The notes under the pieces: generated by a model
The model's database searches: none
What the model saw: only the letters and a program-made list of their open reading frames with translations
Told to the model about the DNA's origin: nothing
Shown here: positions 9,226-18,686 of the stretch, one piece after another
Position numbering within the stretch: the stretch's first letter is position 1
Layout: every line of letters begins with the position of its first letter
Program-made: the position numbers and the translations under genes
Assembly (NCBI GenBank): GCA_947625095.1
Contig: CANQMX010000006.1
Span: 1 to 64,000 of the forward strand
Direction of reading: 5' to 3'
DNA from: an uncultured Clostridia bacterium
GTDB taxonomy: Bacteria > Bacillota > Clostridia > Christensenellales > Borkfalkiaceae
Length of the DNA: 64,000 bases

Positions 9226-10287
9226 TTACGCCCTTTCCGCGGCGAAGAGTTCGCGGGCGAGAGAGGCGACTTCCTCCGTCGTCTCCGCCGCAAAGAGGCG
9301 CTGTTTGCCCCGCGCCGCGCCCTTTGTCCCCTTCAGCCAGAACGCCGCCATCTTGCGGCAAAAGACGAGGGCGAAGCGTTCGCCGTAGATTTCCCGCTCC
9401 TCCTCCAGGAGGCGCAAAAAGAGGGGCAGAAGGGGCGGGCGCTCCTCGCCGCGGAGGGCGCAAAAGACGCGCGGATCGTACATTGCCGCCCGCGCCACCA
9501 TGACGCCGTCCGCGCCCGTCCTTTCCAACATCTTCTGCGCGTCCTTTTCGTTCCACACGCCGCCGTTGGCGATGACGGGGATATCCACCGCCGCCTTGGC
9601 CGCCGCGATCTCGGCATAATCGGGCGCGCCTGTGTAGACCTTCTCCCGCGTTCTGCCGTGCACCGTGATGAGGCACGCCCCCGCCCCCGCGCACAGCCGC
9701 GCAAATTCCGCCGTGCACTTGTGGGCTTCATCCACCCCCGTGCGGAACTTGACGGAGATACGCTTTCCGCTTTTGACACACTCCTTAATGATCCTTTCGG
9801 CGAGCGGGAAGTTCTCCATGAGGGCGTTCCCGTCGCCGTTCTTGACGATTTTGGGCATGGGGCAGCCCATGTTGAGATCGATGAGGTCGAAGTCTTTGAG
9901 CGCCTCGCTCTCGCACGCCTCGCGGAGGATGTCGGGCTCCGAACCGAAGAGTTGCGCGGCGAGGGGACGGGGGGGAAACACCCCCTTTGCCCCCTGCGGG
10001 GGCACTTCCCCCTCAAGGGGGCAGCAAGTTGAAAAAGCCGCGGGGGTGCAACTCTCTGCGGGGGCGGGGTTGTATGTATTCGAGGAGGAGGCGGCGTGGT
10101 AGAGGAGGAGGTTCGTCTCCTCGTTGGCGTAGTGGAGACCTTTGGCGCTGACCATCTCCGTGAACGTGAGACCCGCGCCGAGCTGTTCGCACAACTTGCG
10201 GTACGGGTAGTTGGTGTAGCCCGCCATGGGGGCTAAAAGCACGTTGTTGGGGCATACCATGCCCGCGATATCAAGTTCGTGCAGCAT
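9226..10287 (-). CDS. dus: tRNA-dihydrouridine synthase (DusB-like) with an in-frame insertion
   Basis: NVLLAPMAGYTNYPYRKLCEQLGAGLTFTEMVSAKGL, DLNMGCPMPKIVKNGDGNALM, VHGRTREKVY; start MLHELDIAG. Confidence 0.93.
   Translation of the reverse strand: MLHELDIAGMVCPNNVLLAPMAGYTNYPYRKLCEQLGAGLTFTEMVSAKGLHYANEETNLLLYHAASSSNTYNPAPAESCTPAAFSTCCPLEGEVPPQGAKGVFPPRPLAAQLFGSEPDILREACESEALKDFDLIDLNMGCPMPKIVKNGDGNALMENFPLAERIIKECVKSGKRISVKFRTGVDEAHKCTAEFARLCAGAGACLITVHGRTREKVYTGAPDYAEIAAAKAAVDIPVIANGGVWNEKDAQKMLERTGADGVMVARAAMYDPRVFCALRGEERPPLLPLFLRLLEEEREIYGERFALVFCRKMAAFWLKGTKGAARGKQRLFAAETTEEVASLARELFAAERA
9970..10089 (-). repeat. P2-type repeat inserted in frame in dus (about 40 codons)
   Basis: Encodes SSSNTYNPAPAESCTPAAFSTCCPLEGEVPPQGAKGVFPP between YHAA and RPLAAQLFGSEP; DNA matches the intergenic repeat CACCCC...CCTGCGGGGGCACTTCCCCCTCAAGGGGG. 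Confidence 0.8.
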
Positions 10288-11674
10288 CCTTCGCCTTCCT
10301 GTAATATTCGTCCTTTTCCGCCTCGGAAAGGGCGTGCACATCCTTGCCGTCGGCGAGCACGAGCGCCTCGTAGGCGTTGTAGCGCGCGGCGCATTTTTTC
10401 ACCGTATCGAGGAGCGCCTGCTCGCAGTCGACGCCCGCCGCCCGCCCGAGTTCGACGGTGCAGAAGAGCACGTCGCCCAACTCCTCCGCGATGTGCGCCT
10501 TATCGCCCGAGGCGAGCGCAAATTTGAACTCCGCGTACTCCTCGCGGAATTTCCTCTCGAAGTTCTCCACGGTGGCGGCGTCCCAGCCGCCCTTTCCCAT
10601 GCGCTTTGCGATCTTCTGCGCGCGAAGGAGGGCGGGGAAGCCCTCTGGCACGTCGTTGACGGCGTCCGAATAGGTATTCTGGTGTTTCTCCGTCATCTTG
10701 TTCTTCTCCCACACGGAAAGCGCGCCGTCCGCCCCCTGCGCCCTGTCCTGCCCGAATACGTGCGTGTGGCGGGAGATGAGTTTTAAGCACACTTCGGAGA
10801 GGACGTCGGTCATATCGAAGTTGCCCTTTTCCTCCTCCATGAGGGTATGGAAAGCGGCCTGCATCAAAACGTCGCCCGCCTCCTCGCGCATCTTTTCGGG
10901 ATCTTTTTTATCGATGGCGTCGACGAGTTCATACGCCTCCTCGATGCAGTTGATGCGGATGCTCTCATGCGTCTGCACCCTGTCCCACGGGCAGCCGTCG
11001 GGGGCGCGCAGAAGGCGCAGAATGGCGAGGAAATCGTCAAGGTCGAACCGCTTTTTTTCTAAAAGCGGCGTATCATACACGACGAGGGCGCACGCCATGC
11101 CGTACTCCTTTTGCCTGTCCGCCTCGTAGAGGGGAATTTTGCACAGCGTTTGCCCGTTTATGTAGGTGCAGGGGGCTTCGTCGCCGAATTTTTCGGCGAG
11201 GAGAAGTTTAACGTCGCCCATAAGTTGCCTGTCCGCAATGTCGTAGACGACGAGGGGCAGGGCGAGTTTGCTCCCCTCCAATTCATATGCAGAAATGGCG
11301 GTGTACTTGCCGAAGAGACCCGCCTTGGCCGCCGCCGACGCCGCCTTGCCGACGCCCTCGATGACGACTGTATTTTTGCCGAGGAGAGACTGCGCCGCCC
11401 TGTCCTCGGTGACTGCGCCGTACACGCAGTAGCAAATATTTTCCGCCTTGGCGCGTTTTTTTATTTCGCGCGCGATGTTCTTTGCGAGCGTATCGTAGTT
11501 GCGGCTCTTTTCATAGAGGAAGTCCAGCGCCTCAAAGGGGACGCCCGCCTCCTTCAAGTCCTCTGCGGCGGGCTGAAATGCGGTGTTCAAAATTACCTTC
11601 GCCCCCCTCATCGCCTGCACTGCGCGCCCCGAGAGAGCGCCTGCTTCCGTTCCGAGTCCGATGATCGTTACCAT
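10271..11674 (-). CDS. mazG: MazG nucleotide pyrophosphohydrolase with N-terminal tetrapyrrole-methylase-like domain
   Basis: ILRLLRAPDGCPWDRVQTHESIRINCIEEAYELVDAI; YabN-like architecture. Confidence 0.93.
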   Translation of the reverse strand: MVTIIGLGTEAGALSGRAVQAMRGAKVILNTAFQPAAEDLKEAGVPFEALDFLYEKSRNYDTLAKNIAREIKKRAKAENICYCVYGAVTEDRAAQSLLGKNTVVIEGVGKAASAAAKAGLFGKYTAISAYELEGSKLALPLVVYDIADRQLMGDVKLLLAEKFGDEAPCTYINGQTLCKIPLYEADRQKEYGMACALVVYDTPLLEKKRFDLDDFLAILRLLRAPDGCPWDRVQTHESIRINCIEEAYELVDAIDKKDPEKMREEAGDVLMQAAFHTLMEEEKGNFDMTDVLSEVCLKLISRHTHVFGQDRAQGADGALSVWEKNKMTEKHQNTYSDAVNDVPEGFPALLRAQKIAKRMGKGGWDAATVENFERKFREEYAEFKFALASGDKAHIAEELGDVLFCTVELGRAAGVDCEQALLDTVKKCAARYNAYEALVLADGKDVHALSEAEKDEYYRKAKDAART

Positions 11675-12980
11675 GCCTGTTCTCCTTTTTTCTTCGCGTA
11701 ACAGTATAAATCAAATCGAGAGAAAAAGCAACCAGATAGCACGCATTTGCCGCGATCGCCGCGCCCGCCACCCCCATGGCGGGGATGAGCGCGAATTGCA
11801 GGGCGTGCTTTACGGCGATGGCGACGAGCATATTGATGGCGGCGCGCCCCGCCCTACCCATGCCCGTGAGGCAGGCGGAGAGGGTATCCACCGCCGCGAG
11901 CGTGGCGGCAGACACGGCGGAAAGGCGCAGAAGGCGGACAAGGAGGGCGCTATCCTCCGCGGAAAGGGCGGGATAGAGCAGGCGCGCGATGGGCGAGGCG
12001 AACAAAAACAGCCCCACCGCGCAGGGCACGGAGAGGGCGAGCGTGAGGGCGAGGGCATAGACGGCGCGCCGTTTTCCCTCCTCGGGATCGCCCCGCGCGA
12101 CGCTATATGAGACGGCGGTGACGGTCGCTGCGACGAGGCCGTAAGTCACCGTGGCGGGAAGATTGACAAGCCCCGCCGCGCCGCCCGAGAAAAGCCCGTA
12201 TTCAGCGACGGCGCGCGCCGTTTTCCCCGCGAGCAGGCGCACCACAAAGACGCTGTCCGCCATCTGCGAGAGGGGCAGAAGCGCGGACGCCGCCATGACG
12301 GGGAGCGCGGAAAAAAGGATGCTCCCTCCCCCCACCGGGCGTGCCGCCATGAGACGGCGCTTGGGTTCGCCGCGGTAGCGCATGACAAGGCAAAAAAGCG
12401 CCGCCGCCTCGGACATGGTCACCGCCGAGAGCGCGTAGAAGGCTGCGCGGGCGGGGTCGCCATTGCACTGCATGACGAGAATGAGACCCGCCGAAGCCTT
12501 GACGAGCTGTTCGACGACTTCGCTCGCCGCCGTGGGGAGCATATTGTTTCTACCCTGAAAATAGCCGCGAAAGACGGCGATGAGCGCGACGAAAAACACC
12601 GACGGCGCGAGGGCGAAATAGCACGGGACGAGGCCTTCATCCCCCTGCAACCTACTCATGACGGGCGCAAAGAGGCACATCAGAATCGTGCCCAGCGCGC
12701 CGAGCAGGGCAAAGAGTTTTAATGCCGCCGAGACGCTGCGGTGCGCGTCGCCCCCGCGCGCCGTCTCCCGCGCCACGATGCGCGAAAACGCCGAGGGGAT
12801 GCCCGCGGAGGAGAACGTCAACAGGACGCAAAAAAAGGGGTACGCCATGGAGTACAGCCCCATGCCGTAGCCGCCGAGCATGGCGTTCAGCGGAAAGCGG
12901 TACAGCGCCCCCACGCCCTTGGCGATAAACCCGCCGAGCGAAATGACGGCGACGCTCTTCAAAAAGGTGGAGTGAAACAT
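11532..12980 (-). CDS. spoVB: SpoVB/MATE-like polysaccharide biosynthesis membrane protein
   Basis: MFHSTFLKSVAVISLGGFIAKGVGALYRFPLNAMLGGYGMGLYSMAYPFF; position between spoVT and mazG. C-term overlaps mazG. Confidence 0.85.
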   Translation of the reverse strand: MFHSTFLKSVAVISLGGFIAKGVGALYRFPLNAMLGGYGMGLYSMAYPFFCVLLTFSSAGIPSAFSRIVARETARGGDAHRSVSAALKLFALLGALGTILMCLFAPVMSRLQGDEGLVPCYFALAPSVFFVALIAVFRGYFQGRNNMLPTAASEVVEQLVKASAGLILVMQCNGDPARAAFYALSAVTMSEAAALFCLVMRYRGEPKRRLMAARPVGGGSILFSALPVMAASALLPLSQMADSVFVVRLLAGKTARAVAEYGLFSGGAAGLVNLPATVTYGLVAATVTAVSYSVARGDPEEGKRRAVYALALTLALSVPCAVGLFLFASPIARLLYPALSAEDSALLVRLLRLSAVSAATLAAVDTLSACLTGMGRAGRAAINMLVAIAVKHALQFALIPAMGVAGAAIAANACYLVAFSLDLIYTVTRRKKENRHGNDHRTRNGSRRSLGARSAGDEGGEGNFEHRISARRRGLEGGGRPL

Positions 12981-13000
12981 TATGTAAAGCCCCCCTTTCT

Positions 13001-13080
13001 CCCCCATTGCGGAGAAAAGCTCCACATATCATATGGTCGCCTTTCCCGAAAGCCACAAGGAAGGCTCCCGGGGAGTGGGC
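13001..13080. repeat. About 80-bp repeat family P3, copy A
   Basis: CCCCCATTGCGGAGAAAAGCTCCACATATCATATGGTCGCCTTTCCCGAAAGCCACAAGGAAGGCTCCCGGGG; related copies at 45489 and 53825 (reverse). Confidence 0.85.
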
Positions 13081-13100
13081 TTTCGGACTTCGTTCGGGGG

Positions 13101-13140
13101 AAGATACACTCACGCCCCTATGGGGCGTTCGGTATGAGGG
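13101..13140. repeat. Flanked palindrome (P1), ATAC/GTAT type
   Basis: AAGATACACTCACGCCCCTATGGGGCGTTCGGTATGAGGG. Confidence 0.85.
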
Positions 13141-13202
13141 ACGGGTGCTGTGCGCCGCCGCTAAGCGACAAGGCGCGGACGAAAAAAGAAATCGCGCGAA
13201 AC

Positions 13203-13748
13203 TTATTCGAATTGATTTGCGATGATATCTGCGGTGAGGCGGGCGAGTTTGACGGCGGGAGAGTCCATGACTGCGCCCTCATCCGCAGAGAGGAGCATCA
13301 CCGCGCCCAAACAGTCGCCGTTTGCCACGATGGGCACGATCACCTGCGCCGTGCACACAAAGTCGCTCTCTGTGGCGATGGGGACGATGTCGCCCCCCTC
13401 CTTGGCGCTCGCAAAATAGCCGCGGCGGGACGCCATGATCTCCGTCACCTTATCCGAAACCGTCTTGCCGACGAGGGCGCGCTTGCCCGCGCCGCTTGCC
13501 GCAAGCACCGCGTCCGTATCGCAGATGGCGGCAAGATAGCCGCTCTGTTCGGAAAGAGACTTGGCTGTGCCCTCCGCAAAGCGCTCCACCGAGGCGATGG
13601 GCGAATATTTTTTGAGCATCAACTCGTCGCGGTCGGTGAAGAGTTCCAAGGGGTCGCCCTCGCGGATGCGCAGCGTCCGCCGTATCTCCTTGGGAATGAC
13701 GACTCTACCGAGTTCATCGATGCGCCTTACGATTCCCGTTGCTTTCAT
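13203..13748 (-). CDS. spoVT: Stage V sporulation protein T
   Basis: MKATGIVRRIDELGRVVIPKEIRRTLRIREGDPLELFTDRDELMLKKYSPI (AbrB N-term) with GAF-like C-term. Confidence 0.95.
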   Translation of the reverse strand: MKATGIVRRIDELGRVVIPKEIRRTLRIREGDPLELFTDRDELMLKKYSPIASVERFAEGTAKSLSEQSGYLAAICDTDAVLAASGAGKRALVGKTVSDKVTEIMASRRGYFASAKEGGDIVPIATESDFVCTAQVIVPIVANGDCLGAVMLLSADEGAVMDSPAVKLARLTADIIANQFE

Positions 13749-13812
13749 AAAAAACCTCCGTATACTTTCAATATGCGGAAAGTTGCGATTTCTATACAAT
13801 AAAATTTCCCCC

Positions 13813-13841
13813 TTGACAGCGCGCGGAAAATATGCTACACT
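13813..13841 (+). promoter_or_regulatory. Putative sigma-70 promoter
   Basis: TTGACA (13813-13818), 17-nt spacer, TACACT (13836-13841). Confidence 0.7.
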
Positions 13842-13883
13842 GTACATAAGCCGCTCGGCAAATAAACAAAAGAAGGGAAAATT

Positions 13884-14312
13884 ATGAATCTTATCAACGT
13901 AAAAAAGATTTTGCGCGCCGCAATCGACAGCTTCAACAACAACGATCTCGGGTTTGAGATCACTATCGAGAACGACCACGTCAACGCCAAGGCCGAACTC
14001 TCCATCGCGGGGCATGACGACGGCGTTTTGGCATCCTTCCAAGTCTATGAGAACGGTTTTGCATTCTTCAGTTTCCTGTTCGACAACATCGACATCGACG
14101 AGGAATCGCTGCAACTTGTGGAGGAGTTCAACGAAAACGTGCTCTTCCTGAAAGCGGAAATGGGCGACGGCGTTCTGACGCTCTCGTGCAACTGCCCCTG
14201 CGTCACCGAGAATTCGCTGGAAGATTTCACCATCGGCGTGCTCAACGAGATCGTCGACGACGACACGACCAAGTACCTTACCCCGCTCACCGACCTCACC
14301 TACGCAGACTGA
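13884..14312 (+). CDS. Hypothetical 142-aa acidic protein (YbjN-like?)
   Basis: MNLINVKKILRAAIDSFNNNDLGFEITIEND; own promoter and terminator. Confidence 0.8.
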   Translation: MNLINVKKILRAAIDSFNNNDLGFEITIENDHVNAKAELSIAGHDDGVLASFQVYENGFAFFSFLFDNIDIDEESLQLVEEFNENVLFLKAEMGDGVLTLSCNCPCVTENSLEDFTIGVLNEIVDDDTTKYLTPLTDLTYAD

Positions 14313-14322
14313 ACGCATACGA

Positions 14323-14351
14323 AAACGGCGCCCGCGCGGCGCCGTTTTTTT
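14323..14351 (+). terminator. Rho-independent terminator
   Basis: AACGGCGCCcgcgcGGCGCCGTTTTTTT. Confidence 0.85.
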
Positions 14352-14359
14352 GTGCTCTC

Positions 14360-15541
14360 TTATTTTTTGTATTCGCCGAGGAGCGCCCGAAAGGCGGGAA
14401 GGCTTTTTTCGATGACGGCGCGGGGGACGCAGTAGGAGACGCGGACATACCCCCCGACGCCGAAACTTTCGGATGGGACGAGGAGCAGTTCGTATTTTTT
14501 CGCCCGCTCGCAGAACGCGGCCGCGCTCGCTTCGGGCGACCTTACAAAGAGGTAGAACGCGCCCTCGGGCGGGACGCACTCGTAGCCGAACGAGGTGAGC
14601 GCGCCGTAGAGAAGGTCGCGGTTCTTTTTGTATTCGGCGAGATCGGAGGTCTGCCCCACGCACTTTGCGACGACGCGCTGGAAGAGCACGGGCGCGCACA
14701 CAAAGCCCAGACTTCTGCCCGCGCCGCACACCGCATGAAACAGCGTCTGCGCGTTTTCGCACGCCGACGGGATAAAGACGTACCCGATGCGCTCGCCCGC
14801 GAGGGACAGCGATTTCGACCACGAATAGCAGACGACGGTGTTCTTGTAGAGGGCGGGAAGATAGGGCGGCTCTGCCCCGTAGGTGAGTTCGCGGTACGGC
14901 TCGTCGGCGAGGAGAAAGACGGGCGTGCCGTATTCCTTGCTCTTTTTTTCGAGAAGGGCGGCGAGGGCGCGCATCTCCCCCTCGGTGTACACCGCGCCCG
15001 TGGGGTTGTTGGGCGAGTTGACGATGACAGCCTTTGTCTTCGGCGTGATGGCATTTTCCAGCGCGGCGAGGTCGGGGCGGAAGTTTTTGTCCGTCTCCGC
15101 GACGACGAGGCGGTAACCCGCCCCCTCCGCAAACACGCGGTATTCGGGGAAGAAGGGCGCGAGCACGACACATTCGTCGCCCTCCTCGAAGAGCGCCGAG
15201 AGGGTGACGGTGAGAGACGCCGCCGCCCCGCACGTCATGTAGATGAGGTCGGGTTCGGCGGGCACGCCGAACTTTACGCGGATATATTTTGCGATGGCGG
15301 CGCGCGCTTCATACAGCCCCTGCGCCGAGGAATAGCCGTGGAGGGTCTCTTCGGGCGTCTCGCGAAGGAGGCGGGCGATCTCCCCGTTCACCGCGGCGGG
15401 CGCGGGGATATTGGGATTGCCGAGGGAAAAATCGAACACGTTTTCCGCGCCGATCTCCTGTTTGCGGCGGTTGCCGTACTCGAAGAGTTCGCGGATGACC
15501 GACCGCTCTTCGCCCAATTTTTGCATACGTTTGTTGAACAT
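14360..15541 (-). CDS. PLP-dependent aminotransferase, class I/II
   Basis: FDFSLGNPNIPAP, VNSPNNPTGAVYTEGEM, SWSKSLSLAGERIGY. Confidence 0.93.
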   Translation of the reverse strand: MFNKRMQKLGEERSVIRELFEYGNRRKQEIGAENVFDFSLGNPNIPAPAAVNGEIARLLRETPEETLHGYSSAQGLYEARAAIAKYIRVKFGVPAEPDLIYMTCGAAASLTVTLSALFEEGDECVVLAPFFPEYRVFAEGAGYRLVVAETDKNFRPDLAALENAITPKTKAVIVNSPNNPTGAVYTEGEMRALAALLEKKSKEYGTPVFLLADEPYRELTYGAEPPYLPALYKNTVVCYSWSKSLSLAGERIGYVFIPSACENAQTLFHAVCGAGRSLGFVCAPVLFQRVVAKCVGQTSDLAEYKKNRDLLYGALTSFGYECVPPEGAFYLFVRSPEASAAAFCERAKKYELLLVPSESFGVGGYVRVSYCVPRAVIEKSLPAFRALLGEYKK

Positions 15542-15666
15542 AAAAACTCCTTGGTGTGTTGGGGGCGTACCCCCTCCCCTACCCCTCCCCCTTACGCAGG
15601 GGGAGGGCAAGATATAGTGGGGCGGGGCAGAATGACGCATTTATTCCGCGGAAGGTGCTGTGCGAC

Positions 15667-15808
15667 GCCGAGCTACTGCACGGCGGCGCTCGGTGCGAGG
15701 CGGGTCTCCCGCCGCTGCACGCCCCCATTTGCCACACTACCGTAGGCTTAATGTCGGGGCAAGCGTATTCGAGCCGCAACTCGATATCCCATACGCGTTA
15801 CATTCCTC
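15667..15808. repeat. 142-nt structured dispersed repeat, copy 1 (3' of uvrA)
   Basis: GCCGAGCTACTGCACGGCGG...CGTTACATTCCTC; 138/142 identical to 19357-19498 by eye. Confidence 0.95.
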
Positions 15809-15871
15809 GTTCAATTTATTTTTGAGCACGCGCCCCAAAGGCACGGACGAGAAAAGAAATTGAACGAAATT

Positions 15872-18685
15872 TTATAGGACTTTTTTTAAGAATTCGCCCG
15901 TGTACGAAAAATCGCAATTCGCGACCTCTTCGGGCGTGCCGGTGGTGACGATCGTACCGCCGCCGTCGCCGCCCTCCGGGCCGAGGTCGATGATGTGGTC
16001 GGCGACCTTGATGACGTCGAGGTTGTGCTCGATGACGAGCACGGTATTTCCGCCGTCGCGAAGGCGCAGCAGGATGTTGATGAGTTTTTCCACATCGTAA
16101 CTCGAAAGCCCCGTCGTCGGCTCGTCCAAAATGTAAAACGTCTTGCCCGTGGAGCGCTTGCTCAGTTCCGTCGCAAGTTTGACGCGCTGCGCCTCGCCGC
16201 CCGAGAGGGTGGTGGAACTCTGCCCCAACTTGATGTAGCCCAGCCCCACCGCGTTGAGGGTGGAAATTTTATTGTAGACGGAGGGGATGCTCCTGAAAAA
16301 TTCGCACGCCTCCTCCACCGTCATATCGAGGACATCGGAGATGGTCTTCCCCTTGTACTTGACTTCCAAGGTCTCGCGGTTGTAGCGCTTGCCGCCGCAT
16401 ACCTCGCAGGGGACATAGATATCGGGCAGGAAGTGCATCTCGATCTTCATGATGCCGTCGCCCTCGCAGTTCTCGCACCGCCCGCCCGCGACGTTGAAGG
16501 AGAACCTGCCCGCCTTGAAGCCGAGCGCCTTGGCGTCGGGCGTGGCGGCGAAGAGTTCGCGGATGGCGGAAAATACCCCCGTGTAGGTGGCGGGGTTGGA
16601 GCGCGGCGTTCTGCCTATCGGGGATTGGTCGATGGCGATGACTTTATCGAACCATTCGAGACCGGTATAGCCGCCGCTCTTGCCGATGGGCAGGCGCGAA
16701 CCGTTGAGGTTATTGGCGAGGATGGGCAGGATGATCTCGTTGACGAGCGACGATTTGCCCGAACCGCTCACCCCCGTGACGAGGGTCAGAAGCCCCGCGG
16801 GGATCTCCGCCGTGAAGCCCTTTAAGTTGTTCTGGCGGCAGTTTTCCACGCGGAAACAGCGGCCGTCCTTTGGCTTGCGCACGGCGGGCACGGGAATTTT
16901 CCGCCGCCCCGCGAGGAAGTCCCCCGTGATGGAGCGCGGCTCGTTCATGATGTCCTCCAGCGTGCCGCAGGCGACGACCTCGCCGCCGTGCACCCCCGCC
17001 TTCGGGCCGATATCCACGATGTAGTCCGCGGCGCGCATGGTCTCCTCGTCGTGCTCGACGACGATGAGGGTGTTCCCGAGGTCGCGCAGTTCTTTGAGCG
17101 ATTGCAAAAGGCGGGCGTTATCCCTTTGGTGGAGGCCGATGGACGGCTCGTCCAGGATGTAGAGAACGCCCGAAAGCGCACTTCCTATCTGCGTTGCAAG
17201 GCGGATGCGCTGGCTCTCGCCGCCCGAGAGGGTCGCCGCCGAGCGCGAGAGGGTCAGATATTCCAGCCCCACGTCGGTGAGGAAGTTGAGGCGGCTTCTT
17301 ATCTCCTTCAACACGACGTCGGCAATGGCGTGCTGAGTGGGCGTGAGCACGAGATCTGAAAGGAAGGTCTGGAGGGCGGAGACGGAGAGATCGCACACCT
17401 CGGCGATGTTCTTCCCCCCCACCATGACCGCGAGTGCCTCCTTTTTGAGCCGTTTCCCGTGGCAGGCGGGGCAATCCGAAGTGCGCATATAGCGCTCGAT
17501 ATCCCACTTCACGCCCACCGAACTCGTCGAGCTGTAACGGCGCTCCAAATTGTTGACGAAGCCCTCCCAGCCCACCTGAACGGTGGATTGATAGGTGCGG
17601 CTGCGGAAGTCCAAATTTATTTTTTCGCCGCCGTTGCCGTACATCAGAAGTTGAAATACGCCCTCGGGCAGATCCTTGACGGGCACATCGAGGGAGAAAC
17701 GGTAGTGCCGCGCGAGCGCCTCCACATATGCCTGCGTGACGCTCGGGGAATCGAGCATCCACCCGCTGATGCGAATGGCGCCCTCGCGGAGGGTCTTGGT
17801 GCGGTCGGGGCAGATGAGGTCGGGGTCGACCGCCTGCTTGAAGCCCAGCCCCATGCACTCGGGGCACGCTCCCCACGGCGTGTTGAAGGAGAAGAGGCGG
17901 GGTTCGATCTCCTCGATGGAGATCCCGCAGTCGGGGCAGGCGTAGCGGGAGGAATAGAGCGTCTCCTCCCCCTCGCAGTCGATGACGACGAGGCCGTCGG
18001 CGAGTTTTAGCGCCGTCTCCAAACTCTCGGTGAGGCGCTTCAACACCCCCTCCTTGACGACGAGGCGGTCGATGACGACCGAGATGTTGTGTTTGACGTT
18101 TTTATCGAGGGAGATCTCCTCCTGCAAGTCGTAGACGATGCCGTCCACCTTGACGCGCGCATAGCCGCTCTTGCGGTAGGCGGCAAGTTCCTTCTTGTAC
18201 TCCCCCTTCTTGCCGCGGATGACGGGCGCGGAGACGAGAATTTTGCTGCCCGCGGGCAGTTCCATGACCCTGTCCGCGATCTCATCCACCGTCTGGCGGC
18301 GAATTTCCCGCCCGCAGCCCGGGCAGTGCGGCGTGCCCGCCCGCGCGTAGAAGAGGCGGAGGTAATCGTAGATCTCCGTCACCGTGCCCACCGTGGAGCG
18401 GGGGTTGTGCGAGGTCGTCTTTTGGTCGATGGAGATGGCGGGCGAGAGGCCGTCGATGCGCTCCACGTCGGGCTTTTCCATCATGCCGAGGAACTGCCGC
18501 GCGTAGGAGGAGAGGCTCTCCATGTACCGCCTCTGCCCCTCCGCATAGATGGTATCGAAGGCGAGCGTAGACTTCCCGCTGCCCGACAGCCCCGTAAACA
18601 CGGTGAGGCTGTTGCGCGGAATTCGCACATCGATATTTTTTAAGTTGTTTTCCTTTGCACCCTTTACGAAAATTTCTTCCAACAT
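15872..18685 (-). CDS. uvrA: Excinuclease ABC subunit A
   Basis: MLEEIFVKGAKENNLKNIDVRIPRNSLTVFTGLSGSGKSTLAFDTIYAEGQRRYMESLSSYARQF. Confidence 0.98.
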   Translation of the reverse strand: MLEEIFVKGAKENNLKNIDVRIPRNSLTVFTGLSGSGKSTLAFDTIYAEGQRRYMESLSSYARQFLGMMEKPDVERIDGLSPAISIDQKTTSHNPRSTVGTVTEIYDYLRLFYARAGTPHCPGCGREIRRQTVDEIADRVMELPAGSKILVSAPVIRGKKGEYKKELAAYRKSGYARVKVDGIVYDLQEEISLDKNVKHNISVVIDRLVVKEGVLKRLTESLETALKLADGLVVIDCEGEETLYSSRYACPDCGISIEEIEPRLFSFNTPWGACPECMGLGFKQAVDPDLICPDRTKTLREGAIRISGWMLDSPSVTQAYVEALARHYRFSLDVPVKDLPEGVFQLLMYGNGGEKINLDFRSRTYQSTVQVGWEGFVNNLERRYSSTSSVGVKWDIERYMRTSDCPACHGKRLKKEALAVMVGGKNIAEVCDLSVSALQTFLSDLVLTPTQHAIADVVLKEIRSRLNFLTDVGLEYLTLSRSAATLSGGESQRIRLATQIGSALSGVLYILDEPSIGLHQRDNARLLQSLKELRDLGNTLIVVEHDEETMRAADYIVDIGPKAGVHGGEVVACGTLEDIMNEPRSITGDFLAGRRKIPVPAVRKPKDGRCFRVENCRQNNLKGFTAEIPAGLLTLVTGVSGSGKSSLVNEIILPILANNLNGSRLPIGKSGGYTGLEWFDKVIAIDQSPIGRTPRSNPATYTGVFSAIRELFAATPDAKALGFKAGRFSFNVAGGRCENCEGDGIMKIEMHFLPDIYVPCEVCGGKRYNRETLEVKYKGKTISDVLDMTVEEACEFFRSIPSVYNKISTLNAVGLGYIKLGQSSTTLSGGEAQRVKLATELSKRSTGKTFYILDEPTTGLSSYDVEKLINILLRLRDGGNTVLVIEHNLDVIKVADHIIDLGPEGGDGGGTIVTTGTPEEVANCDFSYTGEFLKKVL

Positions 18686-18686
18686 A

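Noticed and set aside
13203-15233. 676-aa minus ORF called as one protein
   Set aside because: Only the last 181 codons (SpoVT) are credible; the rest is out of frame with the aminotransferase and the 13884 gene.
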